Assembly: GCA_905182175.1 (NCBI GenBank)
Contig: CAJJAT010000008.1
Coordinates: 62,001-126,000 of the forward strand
From: Flavobacteriales bacterium UBA1494
GTDB lineage: Bacteria > Bacteroidota > Bacteroidia > Flavobacteriales_E > Vicingaceae
Length of the DNA stretch: 64,000 bases
Direction: 5' to 3'
A model generated the notes under the pieces. The model was given only the letters and a program-made list of their open reading frames with translations, was not told the DNA's origin and did no database searches. Each line of letters opens with the position of its first letter. Positions within the stretch are counted from its first letter, which is position 1. The position numbers and the translations under genes were made by a program. This document shows positions 9,022 through 18,655 of the stretch, piece after piece.

Positions 9022-10338
9022 CTATTTTGCAATTACTTTGTTCCTGCCAATACTGATGTACGTGAAGTTTTCCTTCTGCATCATAGGCAAATCATACAGA
9101 TTTCTGCCATCAAAAATTACGCTTTCATTTAATCCATCTTTCACCTTCTTAAAATCAGGGTTTCTAAAAACTGCCCATTCAGTAGCAATCAACAAGAAGT
9201 CCGCCCCTTTACATGCATCATATGCACTAAGCGCAAAGCTAATTTTATCACCCACCAACTCCTGTACATTTGACATAGCTTCAGGATCGTATGCCGAAAT
9301 ACTAGCTCCTGCCTTCAAAAGTTCGTCTATTAAATACAACGCTGGAGCCTCTCTAATATCATCCGTATCGGGCTTGAAAGCGAGACCCCAAAGGGCTACT
9401 TTTTTACCTTTTATACCTTCATTATAGTGCTCCAAAATCTTAGGCATCAAAGCCGTTTTTTGATCTTGATTTACACTCATTACTGAATCCAAAATTTTAA
9501 AATTATATCCTACCTCTGCTCCAGACTTTGCTAACGCTTGAACATCCTTTGGAAAACAGCTTCCACCGTATCCAATTCCGGGGAATAAAAAACGTTTACC
9601 AATTCTAGTATCAGATCCAATACCGGCTCTAACGGCATCAACATCTGCTCCAACTTTTTCGCAAAAGTTAGCAATTTCATTCATAAAAGTAATCTTGGTA
9701 GCCAAGAAAGCATTTGCTGCATATTTTGTTAGCTCAGCCGATTTTTCATCCATAAATATAATTGGATTTCCTTGACGCACATATGGCTTATACAATTCAG
9801 TCAACAGTTCTTTAGCTCTTGCTGATTCTGTGCCTATGACTACTCTATCTGGCTTTAAAAAATCGTCCACTGCAAATCCTTCTCTCAAAAACTCAGGATT
9901 TGAAACAATATCAAAATCTACAGTTGCATTAGCAGCTACAGCCGCATGTACCTTTTCTGCAGTGCCAACAGGCACTGTACTTTTGTCAATAATTACTTTA
10001 TAATCAGAAATCATTTTCCCCAATTGGTCGGCAACCCCTAATACATAAGACAAATCTGCGGAACCATCTTCTCCTGGAGGTGTAGGCAAAGCCAAAAAAA
10101 TTATAGTTGCATCTTTTATCGCTTCTGCTAAATCTGTAGTAAAACTTAGTCTGCCTTGCTTTATATTACGTTCAAAAATAACGTCTAAATGAGGTTCATA
10201 GATAGGAACAATCCCATTTTTCATTTTCTCCACTTTCGCTTTGTCAATATCTACACAAACAACCTCATTTCCTGTTTCTGCCAAGCAAGTTCCTGTTACC
10301 AATCCTACGTAACCCGTTCCAACTACCGCTATCTTCAT
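9022..10338 (-). CDS. ugd: UDP-glucose 6-dehydrogenase
   Basis: Ugd oxidises UDP-glucose twice to UDP-glucuronate with NAD. The Rossmann motif GTGYVG is at residues 7-12, the SNPEFLREG block follows the first domain, and the catalytic cysteine lies in GIGYGGSCFPKD. The C-terminal domain ends with GRNLYD, which is typical of the family. Length 438 residues is standard. It is the second gene of the minus-strand operon, 10 bases after the aminotransferase, and directly precedes UDP-glucuronate decarboxylase, its likely next step. Confidence 0.96.
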   Translation of the reverse strand: MKIAVVGTGYVGLVTGTCLAETGNEVVCVDIDKAKVEKMKNGIVPIYEPHLDVIFERNIKQGRLSFTTDLAEAIKDATIIFLALPTPPGEDGSADLSYVLGVADQLGKMISDYKVIIDKSTVPVGTAEKVHAAVAANATVDFDIVSNPEFLREGFAVDDFLKPDRVVIGTESARAKELLTELYKPYVRQGNPIIFMDEKSAELTKYAANAFLATKITFMNEIANFCEKVGADVDAVRAGIGSDTRIGKRFLFPGIGYGGSCFPKDVQALAKSGAEVGYNFKILDSVMSVNQDQKTALMPKILEHYNEGIKGKKVALWGLAFKPDTDDIREAPALYLIDELLKAGASISAYDPEAMSNVQELVGDKISFALSAYDACKGADFLLIATEWAVFRNPDFKKVKDGLNESVIFDGRNLYDLPMMQKENFTYISIGRNKVIAK

Positions 10339-10348
10339 ATTATAATTT

Positions 10349-11485
10349 TTATCTGTTTTCTAAAATAAAACTCTTTAAAGTTTCAGTTACTTTATTCAGT
10401 TGTTCTTTATCCAATTCAGTATGCATTGGCAGCGAAAGAACTTCTGCTGCTAATTGCTCCGCAATCGGAAAGTCTCCATCTTGATAGCGATTGTCTAAGT
10501 ATGCCTTTTGCTGATGAAGAGGGACTGGGTAATAGATCATCGCAGGAGTTCCGTTGTCCATCATATGCCTTTGCAATGCATTTCTATCTACCCCAACAAT
10601 TCGAAGTGTGTATTGGTGAAACACATGGCAAGAATTAAGAACCCTCGTTGGTGTAATCACCTGAGGTAAGTCTTTAAACGCTTCGTCATAATGCCAAGCA
10701 ACAGCTCTTCTGGCATTTCCATATTCATTCAGCCTCTTTAATTTTACACTTAAAACAGCTGCTTGAATACTATCTAGTCTCGAATTTACTCCGATTTCAT
10801 CGTGGTAATATCGAACCTTCATACCATGATTAACGATTACTCTCGCCTTATCAGCTAAAGCATCATCATTTGTGAATAGCGCTCCTCCGTCACCGTAACA
10901 ACCTAAGTTTTTTGATGGAAAAAATGATGTACATCCAAAATCACCAATGGTGCCTGACTGCTGCGAACGTCCTTCTTTAAAATGAAAACTTGACCCAATC
11001 GATTGAGCAGCATCTTCAATTACAAACAGATCATTTTCGTTTGCAATTTCCATAATCTCATCCATATCGCAACATTGCCCAAACAAATGAACAGGAATAA
11101 TTGCTTTTGTCTTTGGAGTAATTGCATTTCGCACTGCTTCTGTCGAAATCAAAAAAGTATCCTCATCGCAATCTACCAAAACGGGAATCAGACCCAAAAG
11201 AGCTATCACCTCTGCCGTTGCCACAAAAGTAAAAGTTGTCGTAATTACTTCATCTCCACGCTTTAAGCCCAGAGCCATCATAGCTACTTGTAACGCATCT
11301 GTTCCGTTTCCACATGGAATGACGTGCTTCACCTGCAAGTATTGCTCTAATTCAACTTGAAAACCTTTAACTTCGGGACCATTAATAAATGTCGAGGTAC
11401 TTAGCACCCCTTGAATTCTGCTGTCAACTTCTTCTTTTATTTTATCGTATTGACCTTTTAAGTCAACCATTTGAATTGCCTTCAT
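10349..11485 (-). CDS. DegT/DnrJ/EryC1/StrS-family sugar aminotransferase (WbpE/FdtB-like)
   Basis: This fold-type I PLP enzyme transfers an amino group from glutamate to a keto sugar nucleotide. The PLP-binding lysine is K192 in FFPSKNLGCYGDGGA, and the EDAAQSIG block contains the PLP-contacting Asp. It is closest by eye to WbpE/WlbC and FdtB 3-aminotransferases, and pairs naturally with the hexapeptide acetyltransferase in the same operon. It is the first gene of the operon. Its start codon is 74 bases from the divergent gene at 11560, so the operon promoter should lie in that gap; I see no perfect TAnnTTTG element there. The keto substrate must come from a 3-oxidase or isomerase that I do not find in the window. 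Confidence 0.9.
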   Translation of the reverse strand: MKAIQMVDLKGQYDKIKEEVDSRIQGVLSTSTFINGPEVKGFQVELEQYLQVKHVIPCGNGTDALQVAMMALGLKRGDEVITTTFTFVATAEVIALLGLIPVLVDCDEDTFLISTEAVRNAITPKTKAIIPVHLFGQCCDMDEIMEIANENDLFVIEDAAQSIGSSFHFKEGRSQQSGTIGDFGCTSFFPSKNLGCYGDGGALFTNDDALADKARVIVNHGMKVRYYHDEIGVNSRLDSIQAAVLSVKLKRLNEYGNARRAVAWHYDEAFKDLPQVITPTRVLNSCHVFHQYTLRIVGVDRNALQRHMMDNGTPAMIYYPVPLHQQKAYLDNRYQDGDFPIAEQLAAEVLSLPMHTELDKEQLNKVTETLKSFILENR

Positions 11486-11559
11486 ATCTGCATTTAATGG
11501 TTGCGAAGATAGGGTTTTTGACTAAATTTTGGCGACTAAAGTATTGGTAATTTAGCTTT

Positions 11560-12321
11560 ATGAAATTATTAAAAATACTTCTATTTACCTCCTTGAGTAT
11601 TCCATTTTTTTCAGGGTACAGCCAGAGCAAGAACCAGAGAGACTCCTCTGAATCCATTCCATTTATTAGATTTCAGTATAATTACCTTTTGGCATCGGGA
11701 GATTTTGAGGACACATTTGATAATGGAAATAGTGTTGGTGGGGCTTTTGGATTTAAGACACTTTCGAATTGGCAGTTTGAGATAGAAGGAAACTATATGT
11801 TTGGCTCCAGATTAAAAAGAATTGACCTTTTATCCGACATTTCTAATGAAGAAGGCGACATCACTGATTCAGAGGGCGAGTTAGTTAAACTTATTTTTGA
11901 TTTACGAGGTTTTACTGTCTTCGCAACAGTTGGCAAGTTATTTCCCTTAAAAGAATCCAATAATAATTCAGGTATTTTAACACAAATAGGTGTGGGTTTT
12001 CTTCAGCATAAAATATTTATAGACTATAGAGATGGTGACGTATTTCAACTTAGTAAATCAATGTTAAAGGGTTATGACAGATTGCACAATGGTTTTGCAA
12101 CTAAACAATTTATAGGGTACCAACATTTTGGTAGAAAAAATATGTTCAACTTTTACGTTGGTTTTGAATTTCAACAAGGCTTTACTAAGAATAGAAGACA
12201 ATACAATTACGACACTAAAAGTTTTGACTTGGATAGAAAAATTGATCTTTTATATGGTATCCGTCTTGGTTGGTCATTGCCTGTTCGAAAAAGAGCTTCT
12301 GAAGATTTTTATTACAGATAA
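11560..12321 (+). CDS. Predicted outer-membrane beta-barrel protein, function unknown
   Basis: I do not recognise a specific family. The 253-residue product begins with a probable signal peptide (KLLKILLFTSLSIPFFSGYSQ), and the rest shows alternating aromatic and polar strands with glycines (FQIEGNYMFG-like segments, a RLGWSLPVRK end), which fits a small porin-like barrel as found in many Bacteroidota OMPs. It is divergent from the polysaccharide operon and lies 3 bases upstream of waaA, so it is probably co-transcribed with it. An envelope role is inferred only from the signal peptide and context. Confidence 0.65.
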   Translation: MKLLKILLFTSLSIPFFSGYSQSKNQRDSSESIPFIRFQYNYLLASGDFEDTFDNGNSVGGAFGFKTLSNWQFEIEGNYMFGSRLKRIDLLSDISNEEGDITDSEGELVKLIFDLRGFTVFATVGKLFPLKESNNNSGILTQIGVGFLQHKIFIDYRDGDVFQLSKSMLKGYDRLHNGFATKQFIGYQHFGRKNMFNFYVGFEFQQGFTKNRRQYNYDTKSFDLDRKIDLLYGIRLGWSLPVRKRASEDFYYR

Positions 12322-12324
12322 ATA

Positions 12325-13563
12325 ATGAGAACGATTTACAGCACCTTGATCCTACTTTACGGTTCTGCGATTCGCTTGGCCGGCCTTTTGGGAAACTCTA
12401 AAGCACGCCTATGGCAGGCAGGAAGGCAAAATTGGAGAAAAGACTTAAAACGACTCAATTTAAATGAACAAAAAACAGCTTGGTTTCATGCTGCTTCACT
12501 AGGAGAGTTTGAACAAGCTAGGCCACTTATAGAAGAGTATAAAGTCCGTTTTCCCACACATTTTATTTTACTTTCGTTCTTTTCACCTTCAGGCTATGAA
12601 ATTCAGAAAAATTATGACCTAGCAAATCTAGTTGTATATCTTCCTTCCGACACCAAAAAAAATGCGAGAGACTTTTTAAACTTGGTAAATCCAACTAACA
12701 TCTTCTTCATAAAATATGAATTCTGGTTTAACTATTTAAACAGAATTAAAGAACTACAAATAAATTGTTATTTAATTTCAGGCATCTTCAGAAGAAAACA
12801 ACATTTCTTTAGCATATATGGCAATTGGTTTTCAAATCACTTGAATGCTTTTTCTCACTTTTTTGTTCAAAACAACTCTTCTAAAAATCTATTAAATTCT
12901 ATCCCATTCAATAATGTTACAGTATCCGGAGATACTAGAATTGATAGAGTAAAAAAAATTGCTACTGAAGATTTCAAAAATACCTTAATTGAAGAATTTT
13001 GTGACCACGAGAAAGTCATCATTTTTGGCAGTAGTTGGAAGCCGGAAAATGAATTAGCAATTAAATTACATAAAGCTAACTCCGGAATAAAAATAGTAGT
13101 CGCTCCTCATGAGATTGACGCTAATAAAATGACCCAATTGAAAAACCTTCTTGGAAAGAAGTCCCAACTTCTCTCAAACGCGAAAGATTTCGGTCTAAAA
13201 AAAGACTCAACTATATTAGTTATTGACGAAATCGGACTGCTTTCAAAAGTTTACCGCTATGCCACGTTCGCGGTTATTGGAGGAGGTTTTGGCAGTGGCA
13301 TACACAATACGCTTGAAGCAGTTGTTTATGGTTGCCCAGTAATTTTTGGTCCTAATTATCAAAAATTTCAAGAGGCAACTGACCTACTGGAAGCCCAAGT
13401 AGCATTTTCGATTAAAAATAAAGAAGCCTTTTTACAAATTTCAACCCGGCTTTTGCAAGACTCAAAATTTCTTAAAAATTCTCAAGATCGAGCAAGAGAA
13501 TATGTAAAGAAAAACACCGGAGCTACTCAATTAATTATGGAACACCTGCTTCATAAAAAATAA
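12325..13563 (+). CDS. waaA: 3-deoxy-D-manno-octulosonic-acid (Kdo) transferase
   Basis: WaaA (KdtA) attaches Kdo to lipid IVA at the inner face of the inner membrane, the first sugar of the lipopolysaccharide core. The N-terminal hydrophobic segment is a membrane anchor. HAASLGEFEQARP contains the presumed catalytic glutamate at residue 61. The second domain has FGSSWKPENE, and a sugar-nucleotide-binding block GGGFGSGIHNTLEAVVYGCPVIFGPNY. Length 412 is typical. Its presence says the organism makes a Kdo-containing LPS. It follows the barrel gene by 3 bases. Confidence 0.94.
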   Translation: MRTIYSTLILLYGSAIRLAGLLGNSKARLWQAGRQNWRKDLKRLNLNEQKTAWFHAASLGEFEQARPLIEEYKVRFPTHFILLSFFSPSGYEIQKNYDLANLVVYLPSDTKKNARDFLNLVNPTNIFFIKYEFWFNYLNRIKELQINCYLISGIFRRKQHFFSIYGNWFSNHLNAFSHFFVQNNSSKNLLNSIPFNNVTVSGDTRIDRVKKIATEDFKNTLIEEFCDHEKVIIFGSSWKPENELAIKLHKANSGIKIVVAPHEIDANKMTQLKNLLGKKSQLLSNAKDFGLKKDSTILVIDEIGLLSKVYRYATFAVIGGGFGSGIHNTLEAVVYGCPVIFGPNYQKFQEATDLLEAQVAFSIKNKEAFLQISTRLLQDSKFLKNSQDRAREYVKKNTGATQLIMEHLLHKK

Positions 13564-13681
13564 CTTGAAAGGTATGTTCCATTATAGAAACACAATATTT
13601 TGAAGAGCTTTACTGACGAACTATTTTCCTAATCATTCCCTTGAAAGCACCCCGGTATTACACTTAGGGGCGATTAAATTC

Positions 13682-14098
13682 ATGTACCTTTGGAAAAACA
13701 GTAAAGTGAAAAAAAGCAGTAAGCTATACAGTATTTTAAAATTTAAATGTCCTCATTGTCATGAAGGCAATTTTTTCAAATCCAACAATCCTTATAACTT
13801 TTCGAGCATGTCTGAACACAGAGAAAAATGTTCAGAATGTGGCGAAAAATTTAGCTTAGAACCAGGCTTTTATTTTGGTGCAATGTATGTTTCCTATGCA
13901 CTAGGAGTTGCTCACATGGTTAGCTTCGTTGTTGCGAAATGGGTTTTAGAGATTGAAATGGAATTCTGGAACTTCATTATACTAGTTGCTAGTAGTTTAA
14001 TTTTAATCACACCCCTTTACTATGCCTTGTCTAAAATTGTATGGGCTAATTTATTTATGAATTATAAAAAAAAGAAAGATGAAAAATTTATCAATTGA
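13682..14098 (+). CDS. DUF983 family membrane protein
   Basis: A CPHCHEG motif and a downstream CSECG motif form two CxxC pairs that probably bind zinc. They are followed by the characteristic LEPGFYFGAMYVSYA block and two hydrophobic membrane segments, the architecture of DUF983. The biochemical function of the family is not established. The gene is 138 residues long and its 3' end overlaps the next rhodanese gene by 20 bases, so the two are translated from one message. Upstream, 118 bases separate it from waaA; no clear promoter was seen. Confidence 0.82.
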   Translation: MYLWKNSKVKKSSKLYSILKFKCPHCHEGNFFKSNNPYNFSSMSEHREKCSECGEKFSLEPGFYFGAMYVSYALGVAHMVSFVVAKWVLEIEMEFWNFIILVASSLILITPLYYALSKIVWANLFMNYKKKKDEKFIN

Positions 14099-14387
14099 AG
14101 AATTTATTAATGGTTTTCAAAATGACCATAACGCAGTGATTATTGATGTTAGAACAATTGAAGAAGAAGCTGAAGGTTTAATCCCAAATTCACTAAACAT
14201 AAATCTTATGGAACCAAGCTTTCCCGAAAAGGTTATGGATTTAGATAAATCTAAGGATTACTACGTTTATTGTAGATCTGGAGGCAGAAGTGCCACAGCT
14301 TGCCAATTCATGGAAAAGCAAGGTCTTACTTCATTTAATTTAGTTGGAGGAATTGGTGCTTGGAACAGTTTTAATGCTAAAGGATGA
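14079..14387 (+). CDS. Rhodanese-like domain protein
   Basis: This is a single-domain rhodanese of 102 residues with the active-site loop CRSGGRS; the cysteine is the persulfide-carrying residue. The aspartate of the VIDVRT block and the GGIGAW end are also typical. It has no signal peptide, so it should be cytoplasmic. The start lies inside the DUF983 gene (20-base overlap) and its stop overlaps the start of the second rhodanese, forming a tightly packed three-gene unit. The role is probably sulfur transfer or cyanide/persulfide handling, as for other short rhodaneses, but the acceptor is unknown. Confidence 0.88.
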   Translation: MKNLSIEEFINGFQNDHNAVIIDVRTIEEEAEGLIPNSLNINLMEPSFPEKVMDLDKSKDYYVYCRSGGRSATACQFMEKQGLTSFNLVGGIGAWNSFNAKG

Positions 14388-14785
14388 TGAAACGATTATT
14401 CTACATTACTGTTCTCGCAGGTTTTTCATTGGGGGCTTGTCATTCAGTTGCACAAGAAGAAAATCAAACAACTCAAAAGCTAGTAATTTATAGCCAATTA
14501 AATGCTACTGAATTCAAAGATGCACTAGCTTTAGAAAAAACCCCTCAATTATTCGATGTGAGAACACCAAAAGAATTTCAAGCTGGAACCATAACAGGAG
14601 CTAAAAATTTGAACTTTTTAGATGGAACATTTAAAAATGCGATGGCCAACTTGGATAAAAATGCACCCGTTTATGTTTTTTGTGCTGCTGGTGGTCGAAG
14701 CGGAAAAGCTTCAGCAGCTTTAAGACAAGAGGGGTTCACCACTATTATTGATTTAAAAGGAGGTTACAGTAAGTGGCCTAAATAA
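14384..14785 (+). CDS. Rhodanese-domain lipoprotein
   Basis: This second rhodanese has the active-site loop CAAGGRSG but, unlike its neighbour, carries a signal sequence with a lipobox (LGAC near residue 19), so it is likely to be a periplasm-facing lipoprotein. ATG occurs twice in tandem (14384 and 14387); the first overlaps the upstream TGA. A cytoplasmic and an exported rhodanese encoded back to back suggests related work on both sides of the inner membrane, which is inference. An 8-bp hairpin followed by a T run ends the unit just after the stop. Confidence 0.86.
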   Translation: MMKRLFYITVLAGFSLGACHSVAQEENQTTQKLVIYSQLNATEFKDALALEKTPQLFDVRTPKEFQAGTITGAKNLNFLDGTFKNAMANLDKNAPVYVFCAAGGRSGKASAALRQEGFTTIIDLKGGYSKWPK

Positions 14786-14795
14786 TTTGTTTCTC

Positions 14796-14817
14796 AAAAG
14801 GAAGGATTTCCTTTTTT
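14796..14817 (+). terminator. Rho-independent terminator after the rhodanese unit
   Basis: The arms AAAAGGAA (14796-14803) and TTCCTTTT (14808-14815) are perfectly complementary around a 4-base loop, and T residues continue after the stem. It sits 11 bases past the stop of the second rhodanese gene. Confidence 0.7.
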
Positions 14818-15061
14818 ATTTTCTCGCATGCTGGATTTAGCTCCATTTAGTCCAGAACCGAATCCCTTTTAGAAATGCAAGATGGATTCTCGACAGAGCT
14901 TTAGGAATGATTAGAAAAGATTGGTTTAATACAGCCCTGCATTCCACTCCGCCTATTTACCTTGTATGTAAGCTATTAAAAATAGCTATGGTGCAGAATT
15001 GAACATAACTTTTTTTTTGCCGTTTGATTTGTAACTTTATCAACAATTTAAGTAGCAAAAC

Positions 15062-18000
15062 ATGAAAAAAATTATTTCTTTACCCATCCTTTTATTCTTT
15101 GTGTGTTTCTATTCTGTCAGTTTTGCCGGAAAAGATTATACATTAAAATTAAAAAGTGGAGATATTGTTTTAGATGAGGACAATCAGAGCTCATCAATAG
15201 CAGACATAAAGTCCAATTTTACGGATAAGTATTTTATTGTTCAATTCCATTCTGTTCCATCAAATCCTGAAAAAGAAGTTTTACGCCAAAGCGGAGTAGA
15301 ATTGTTGGAATATTTACCACTGCATGCTTTCATAGCAACAATTACAAACCCAAGTCAGTCTAGTCTTAAAAGGTTAAATATTAGATCAGTTGTCCCTTTC
15401 GGTATCAACCACAAACTGTCAAAATCAGTTTTAAATCTAGAAAATCCGAGTTGGGCCATTTCGGGTAATGAAATTGACTTAATGGTTGAAACGCAGTTAG
15501 ATGTTCCCATGAGTGTTTTTGTAAATTATCTCCAAAGCGAAGGATTTATAATTCTTACAGAAAATCCAACCGCTGAATACTTAGAAGTGAGAATTCCAAA
15601 AAATAAACTCAATAAATTAGCCTCTGCAGAGCTTATAAAATCCATAGCATACATTCCTGCTCCTCCAGAAAAAGAAGATGAAAGAGGACGAACATTGCAC
15701 AGATCAAATATGCTTGACTCTGAGCACCCAATGGGAAGGAAATATGACGGATCTGGAGTAAGTATCGCAATTGCCGACGATGCTGTAATAGGTCCACACA
15801 TCGATATTAAAGGAAGAGTCACTTCTTTCTCTACAAATCCAAATGGAACCCATGGCGATATGACAACTGGGATTGCGATGGGGGCAGGAAATTTAAACCC
15901 TGATTACCGCGGCATGGCGACTGGAGCTTACCTTTATTACTATGACATTAACGGTTACCCGCATATTTCAAATGCAGTTACTAACTTAAATACACGAGGA
16001 GTTGTTATTACTTCTACTTCGTTTAGCGAGGGTTGTAATGCAGGTTACACATCTACCACAAGAGCGGTGGATCAGCAAACTAGACAAAATCCTGCTTTAT
16101 TACACGTTTTTTCAGCAGGAAATAGCTCTGCTAGCACTTGCGCAGGAGACGCTTATGGCGCAGGAACGCCTTGGGGTACAATCACTGGAGGCAGAAAACA
16201 AGGAAAGTCTGCAATTGCAACTGGGAACTTGCTATACGACGCAGGCATTACTACAAGTAGTTCAAGAGGCCCAGCCTCTGACGGCAGAATCAAGCCTGAC
16301 ATTTGTGCGAATGGAACGAGTCAGATGTCCACTGACGCTAATAACACCTACCAGGTAGGAGGTGGAACTTCTGCTGCTGCTCCTGGAATTGCCGGCTTAG
16401 CAGCTCAAATTTATGAAGGATATAGAAGCTTAAATGGTGGCATCAACCCTGAGTCTGGGTTAATTAAGGCTACCCTGTTAAACACAGCCAGAGATTTAGG
16501 TAGAAAAGGCCCTGACTTTACCTTTGGTTGGGGAAGAGTTAACGCGCACAGAGCGATGACGTTATTAGAAGACAACCGATATTTAAACTCTACCGTTTCT
16601 CAAAACGGCAATAACACACATTCAATAACTGTAGGCAACAACCTAGAAGAATTGAAGATTATGCTTTACTGGACCGATTTTGAAGCAGCCGCGAATGCCT
16701 CGCAAGCACTTGTAAACAATTTAGATTTAACTGTAGTAACTCCAAATGGGGATACCCTTTTACCTTGGGTATTAAACTCTACTGCGACAGCTGCTTCAAT
16801 TATCAGTCCAGCAACTAAAGGAATTGATGACCTAAATAACATGGAACAGGTTCAAATTGATACTGTAGGAGCAGGTACCTATACCGTCCTAATAAAGGGT
16901 AAAACGATTCCACAAGGCCCACAGAAATACTACATTGTATGGGAAACACGTGATGATTCAATTTTGGTTACCTACCCTAGAGGTGGCGAAGGCTTAGTTC
17001 CGGGAAGTTCTGAAACTATTCGTTGGGATGCAATAGGGAATAGCGGCACCACTGATGTTGAGTACAGCTTTAACAATGGTGCCACCTGGAATCTTATAAG
17101 TAATACAGCAGGGAGTGTGCGATCATTAGACTGGTTAGTTCCGGGCGCTGCTACGGGTGACGCTTTGGTTCGAGTAACAAAAGGTGCAATGGTTGGTATT
17201 TCAGCTAATAATTTTACTGTCATTCGAAGACCGACAAATGTTAGAACTAACTTCATTTGCCCAGATTCAGTAGAGTTGGTTTGGAACCCTGCACCTGGAG
17301 CGACAGGATATAAAATATACCAACTTGGAGCAACTCACATGGATTCTATTGCAGTATCCTCTAGCGCCACTCTTAAACTTTACAATTTAAACTTAGCGGA
17401 TGATAACTGGTTTGCAGTTGCTCCAACAGGAAGTGGATTTGAAGGAAAGCGTTCTCTTGCTAATATTATTGGTAAAAATGCTGATAATTGCCCCTTTACA
17501 TACGACTTCTCAATCGACCAAGTAACTTCTCCATCAAGTTCCTTCTTGATTAGCTGCGGTAATGCAAAAACAGCAATTAGTGCTACAATGAGAAATCGAG
17601 GCGACAGTAATTTAACAAATATTCCATTACGGCTGCTATACAATGGCGTAACTTACAGAGACACCCTAGCTGGCCCGCTAGTGTCAAATGCCACGATGAA
17701 TTTTACATTTAGCGATTCTTTGCGATTTAATACGGCAGGGGTTAACACATTTGAAGTATTGAGTGATTTTATAGGTGATGAGAATTCAGATAATGACTCG
17801 ATCCGAATAGATTTAACCGTTTTAGGCACCACTTTTACCTTACCATATATTGAGGACTTTGAGGGCAATTTAAACTGCGCTACGACAAATGATTGCGGAG
17901 CAACTAATTGCAATCTCAGCGGTGGTTGGTATAATGGCACAAACGGGGTGGATGACGACTTTGATATGAGAGTAGACTTTGGAGGCACACCTTCAAATGG

Positions 18001-18640
18001 CACAGGACCATCTAATGATCACAACCCCGGTACAGGTACTGGAAGGTATATTTATTCAGAAGCTTCGGGAAGCTGTACTTTTTCAGATGCAATTACTATT
18101 ACTCCTTGTTTTGATTTGACAAATACAATTTATCCAGAATTTAGTTTTTGGTACCACATGAATGGAACAGCGATAGGCAGAATTAATGTTGATGTCTATT
18201 CAAACGGAGTATGGACAAATAACGTTTTAAATCCAATCATCGGTACTCAGGGTAATTTTTGGCAACAAGCTTCTATTGACGCTAGACCTTATATTGGCCA
18301 AAATGTTAACTTTAGAATTACTGTTACCACAGGTAATAGTTGGTCGGGAGATATTGCTATTGACGATATCAGTTTTGTAGATAAATCATTAGGATTGAAC
18401 GAACGAGTACAGAACGCTTCTTTTTTAGTATTTCCGAATCCTTCTGAGGGAATTTTTACACTTAAGTTTAATGAACTTCCAACCAATAACATTCAAATTA
18501 CAGATATCAGTGGTAGAATTATAGAAGAAGTAAGGATTAGATCAGAGGTTAGTAAAATTGACCTTTCCCGATATTCTAAAGGAATTTATTTTTTAACCGA
18601 AATAAATTCAGGAATTATAGAAAAACTAATTGTTTACTAA
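15062..18640 (+). CDS. Secreted S8 (subtilisin-family) serine peptidase with T9SS sorting domain
   Basis: After a signal peptide (KKIISLPILLFFVCFYSVS) comes a propeptide-like region of about 190 residues, then the subtilase domain. The catalytic Asp lies in IADDAV (residue 239 or 240), His264 in HGDMTTG and Ser437 in GGGTSAAAPG, with the oxyanion Asn in SAGNSSAS. Beta-rich accessory domains follow, including a fibronectin-like stretch near residues 720-790 and a jelly-roll-like stretch near 940-1100. The last 75 residues form a type A T9SS sorting domain (FPNPSEG, ISG, GIYFL). The protein should therefore be exported through Sec, then T9SS, and attached to or released from the cell surface. 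It is monocistronic, with 276 bases upstream and a terminator downstream. Confidence 0.93.
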   Translation: MKKIISLPILLFFVCFYSVSFAGKDYTLKLKSGDIVLDEDNQSSSIADIKSNFTDKYFIVQFHSVPSNPEKEVLRQSGVELLEYLPLHAFIATITNPSQSSLKRLNIRSVVPFGINHKLSKSVLNLENPSWAISGNEIDLMVETQLDVPMSVFVNYLQSEGFIILTENPTAEYLEVRIPKNKLNKLASAELIKSIAYIPAPPEKEDERGRTLHRSNMLDSEHPMGRKYDGSGVSIAIADDAVIGPHIDIKGRVTSFSTNPNGTHGDMTTGIAMGAGNLNPDYRGMATGAYLYYYDINGYPHISNAVTNLNTRGVVITSTSFSEGCNAGYTSTTRAVDQQTRQNPALLHVFSAGNSSASTCAGDAYGAGTPWGTITGGRKQGKSAIATGNLLYDAGITTSSSRGPASDGRIKPDICANGTSQMSTDANNTYQVGGGTSAAAPGIAGLAAQIYEGYRSLNGGINPESGLIKATLLNTARDLGRKGPDFTFGWGRVNAHRAMTLLEDNRYLNSTVSQNGNNTHSITVGNNLEELKIMLYWTDFEAAANASQALVNNLDLTVVTPNGDTLLPWVLNSTATAASIISPATKGIDDLNNMEQVQIDTVGAGTYTVLIKGKTIPQGPQKYYIVWETRDDSILVTYPRGGEGLVPGSSETIRWDAIGNSGTTDVEYSFNNGATWNLISNTAGSVRSLDWLVPGAATGDALVRVTKGAMVGISANNFTVIRRPTNVRTNFICPDSVELVWNPAPGATGYKIYQLGATHMDSIAVSSSATLKLYNLNLADDNWFAVAPTGSGFEGKRSLANIIGKNADNCPFTYDFSIDQVTSPSSSFLISCGNAKTAISATMRNRGDSNLTNIPLRLLYNGVTYRDTLAGPLVSNATMNFTFSDSLRFNTAGVNTFEVLSDFIGDENSDNDSIRIDLTVLGTTFTLPYIEDFEGNLNCATTNDCGATNCNLSGGWYNGTNGVDDDFDMRVDFGGTPSNGTGPSNDHNPGTGTGRYIYSEASGSCTFSDAITITPCFDLTNTIYPEFSFWYHMNGTAIGRINVDVYSNGVWTNNVLNPIIGTQGNFWQQASIDARPYIGQNVNFRITVTTGNSWSGDIAIDDISFVDKSLGLNERVQNASFLVFPNPSEGIFTLKFNELPTNNIQITDISGRIIEEVRIRSEVSKIDLSRYSKGIYFLTEINSGIIEKLIVY

Positions 18641-18655
18641 TAGAACATATCAATA

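Noticed and set aside
8954-9427. Plus-strand 157-residue frame opposite ugd/UDP-xylose synthase
   Set aside because: Lies antisense to two clear enzymes and shows no domain; a shadow frame.
11463-11657. Minus-strand 64-residue frame across the divergent promoter region
   Set aside because: It overlaps the starts of two better-supported genes and has no motif.
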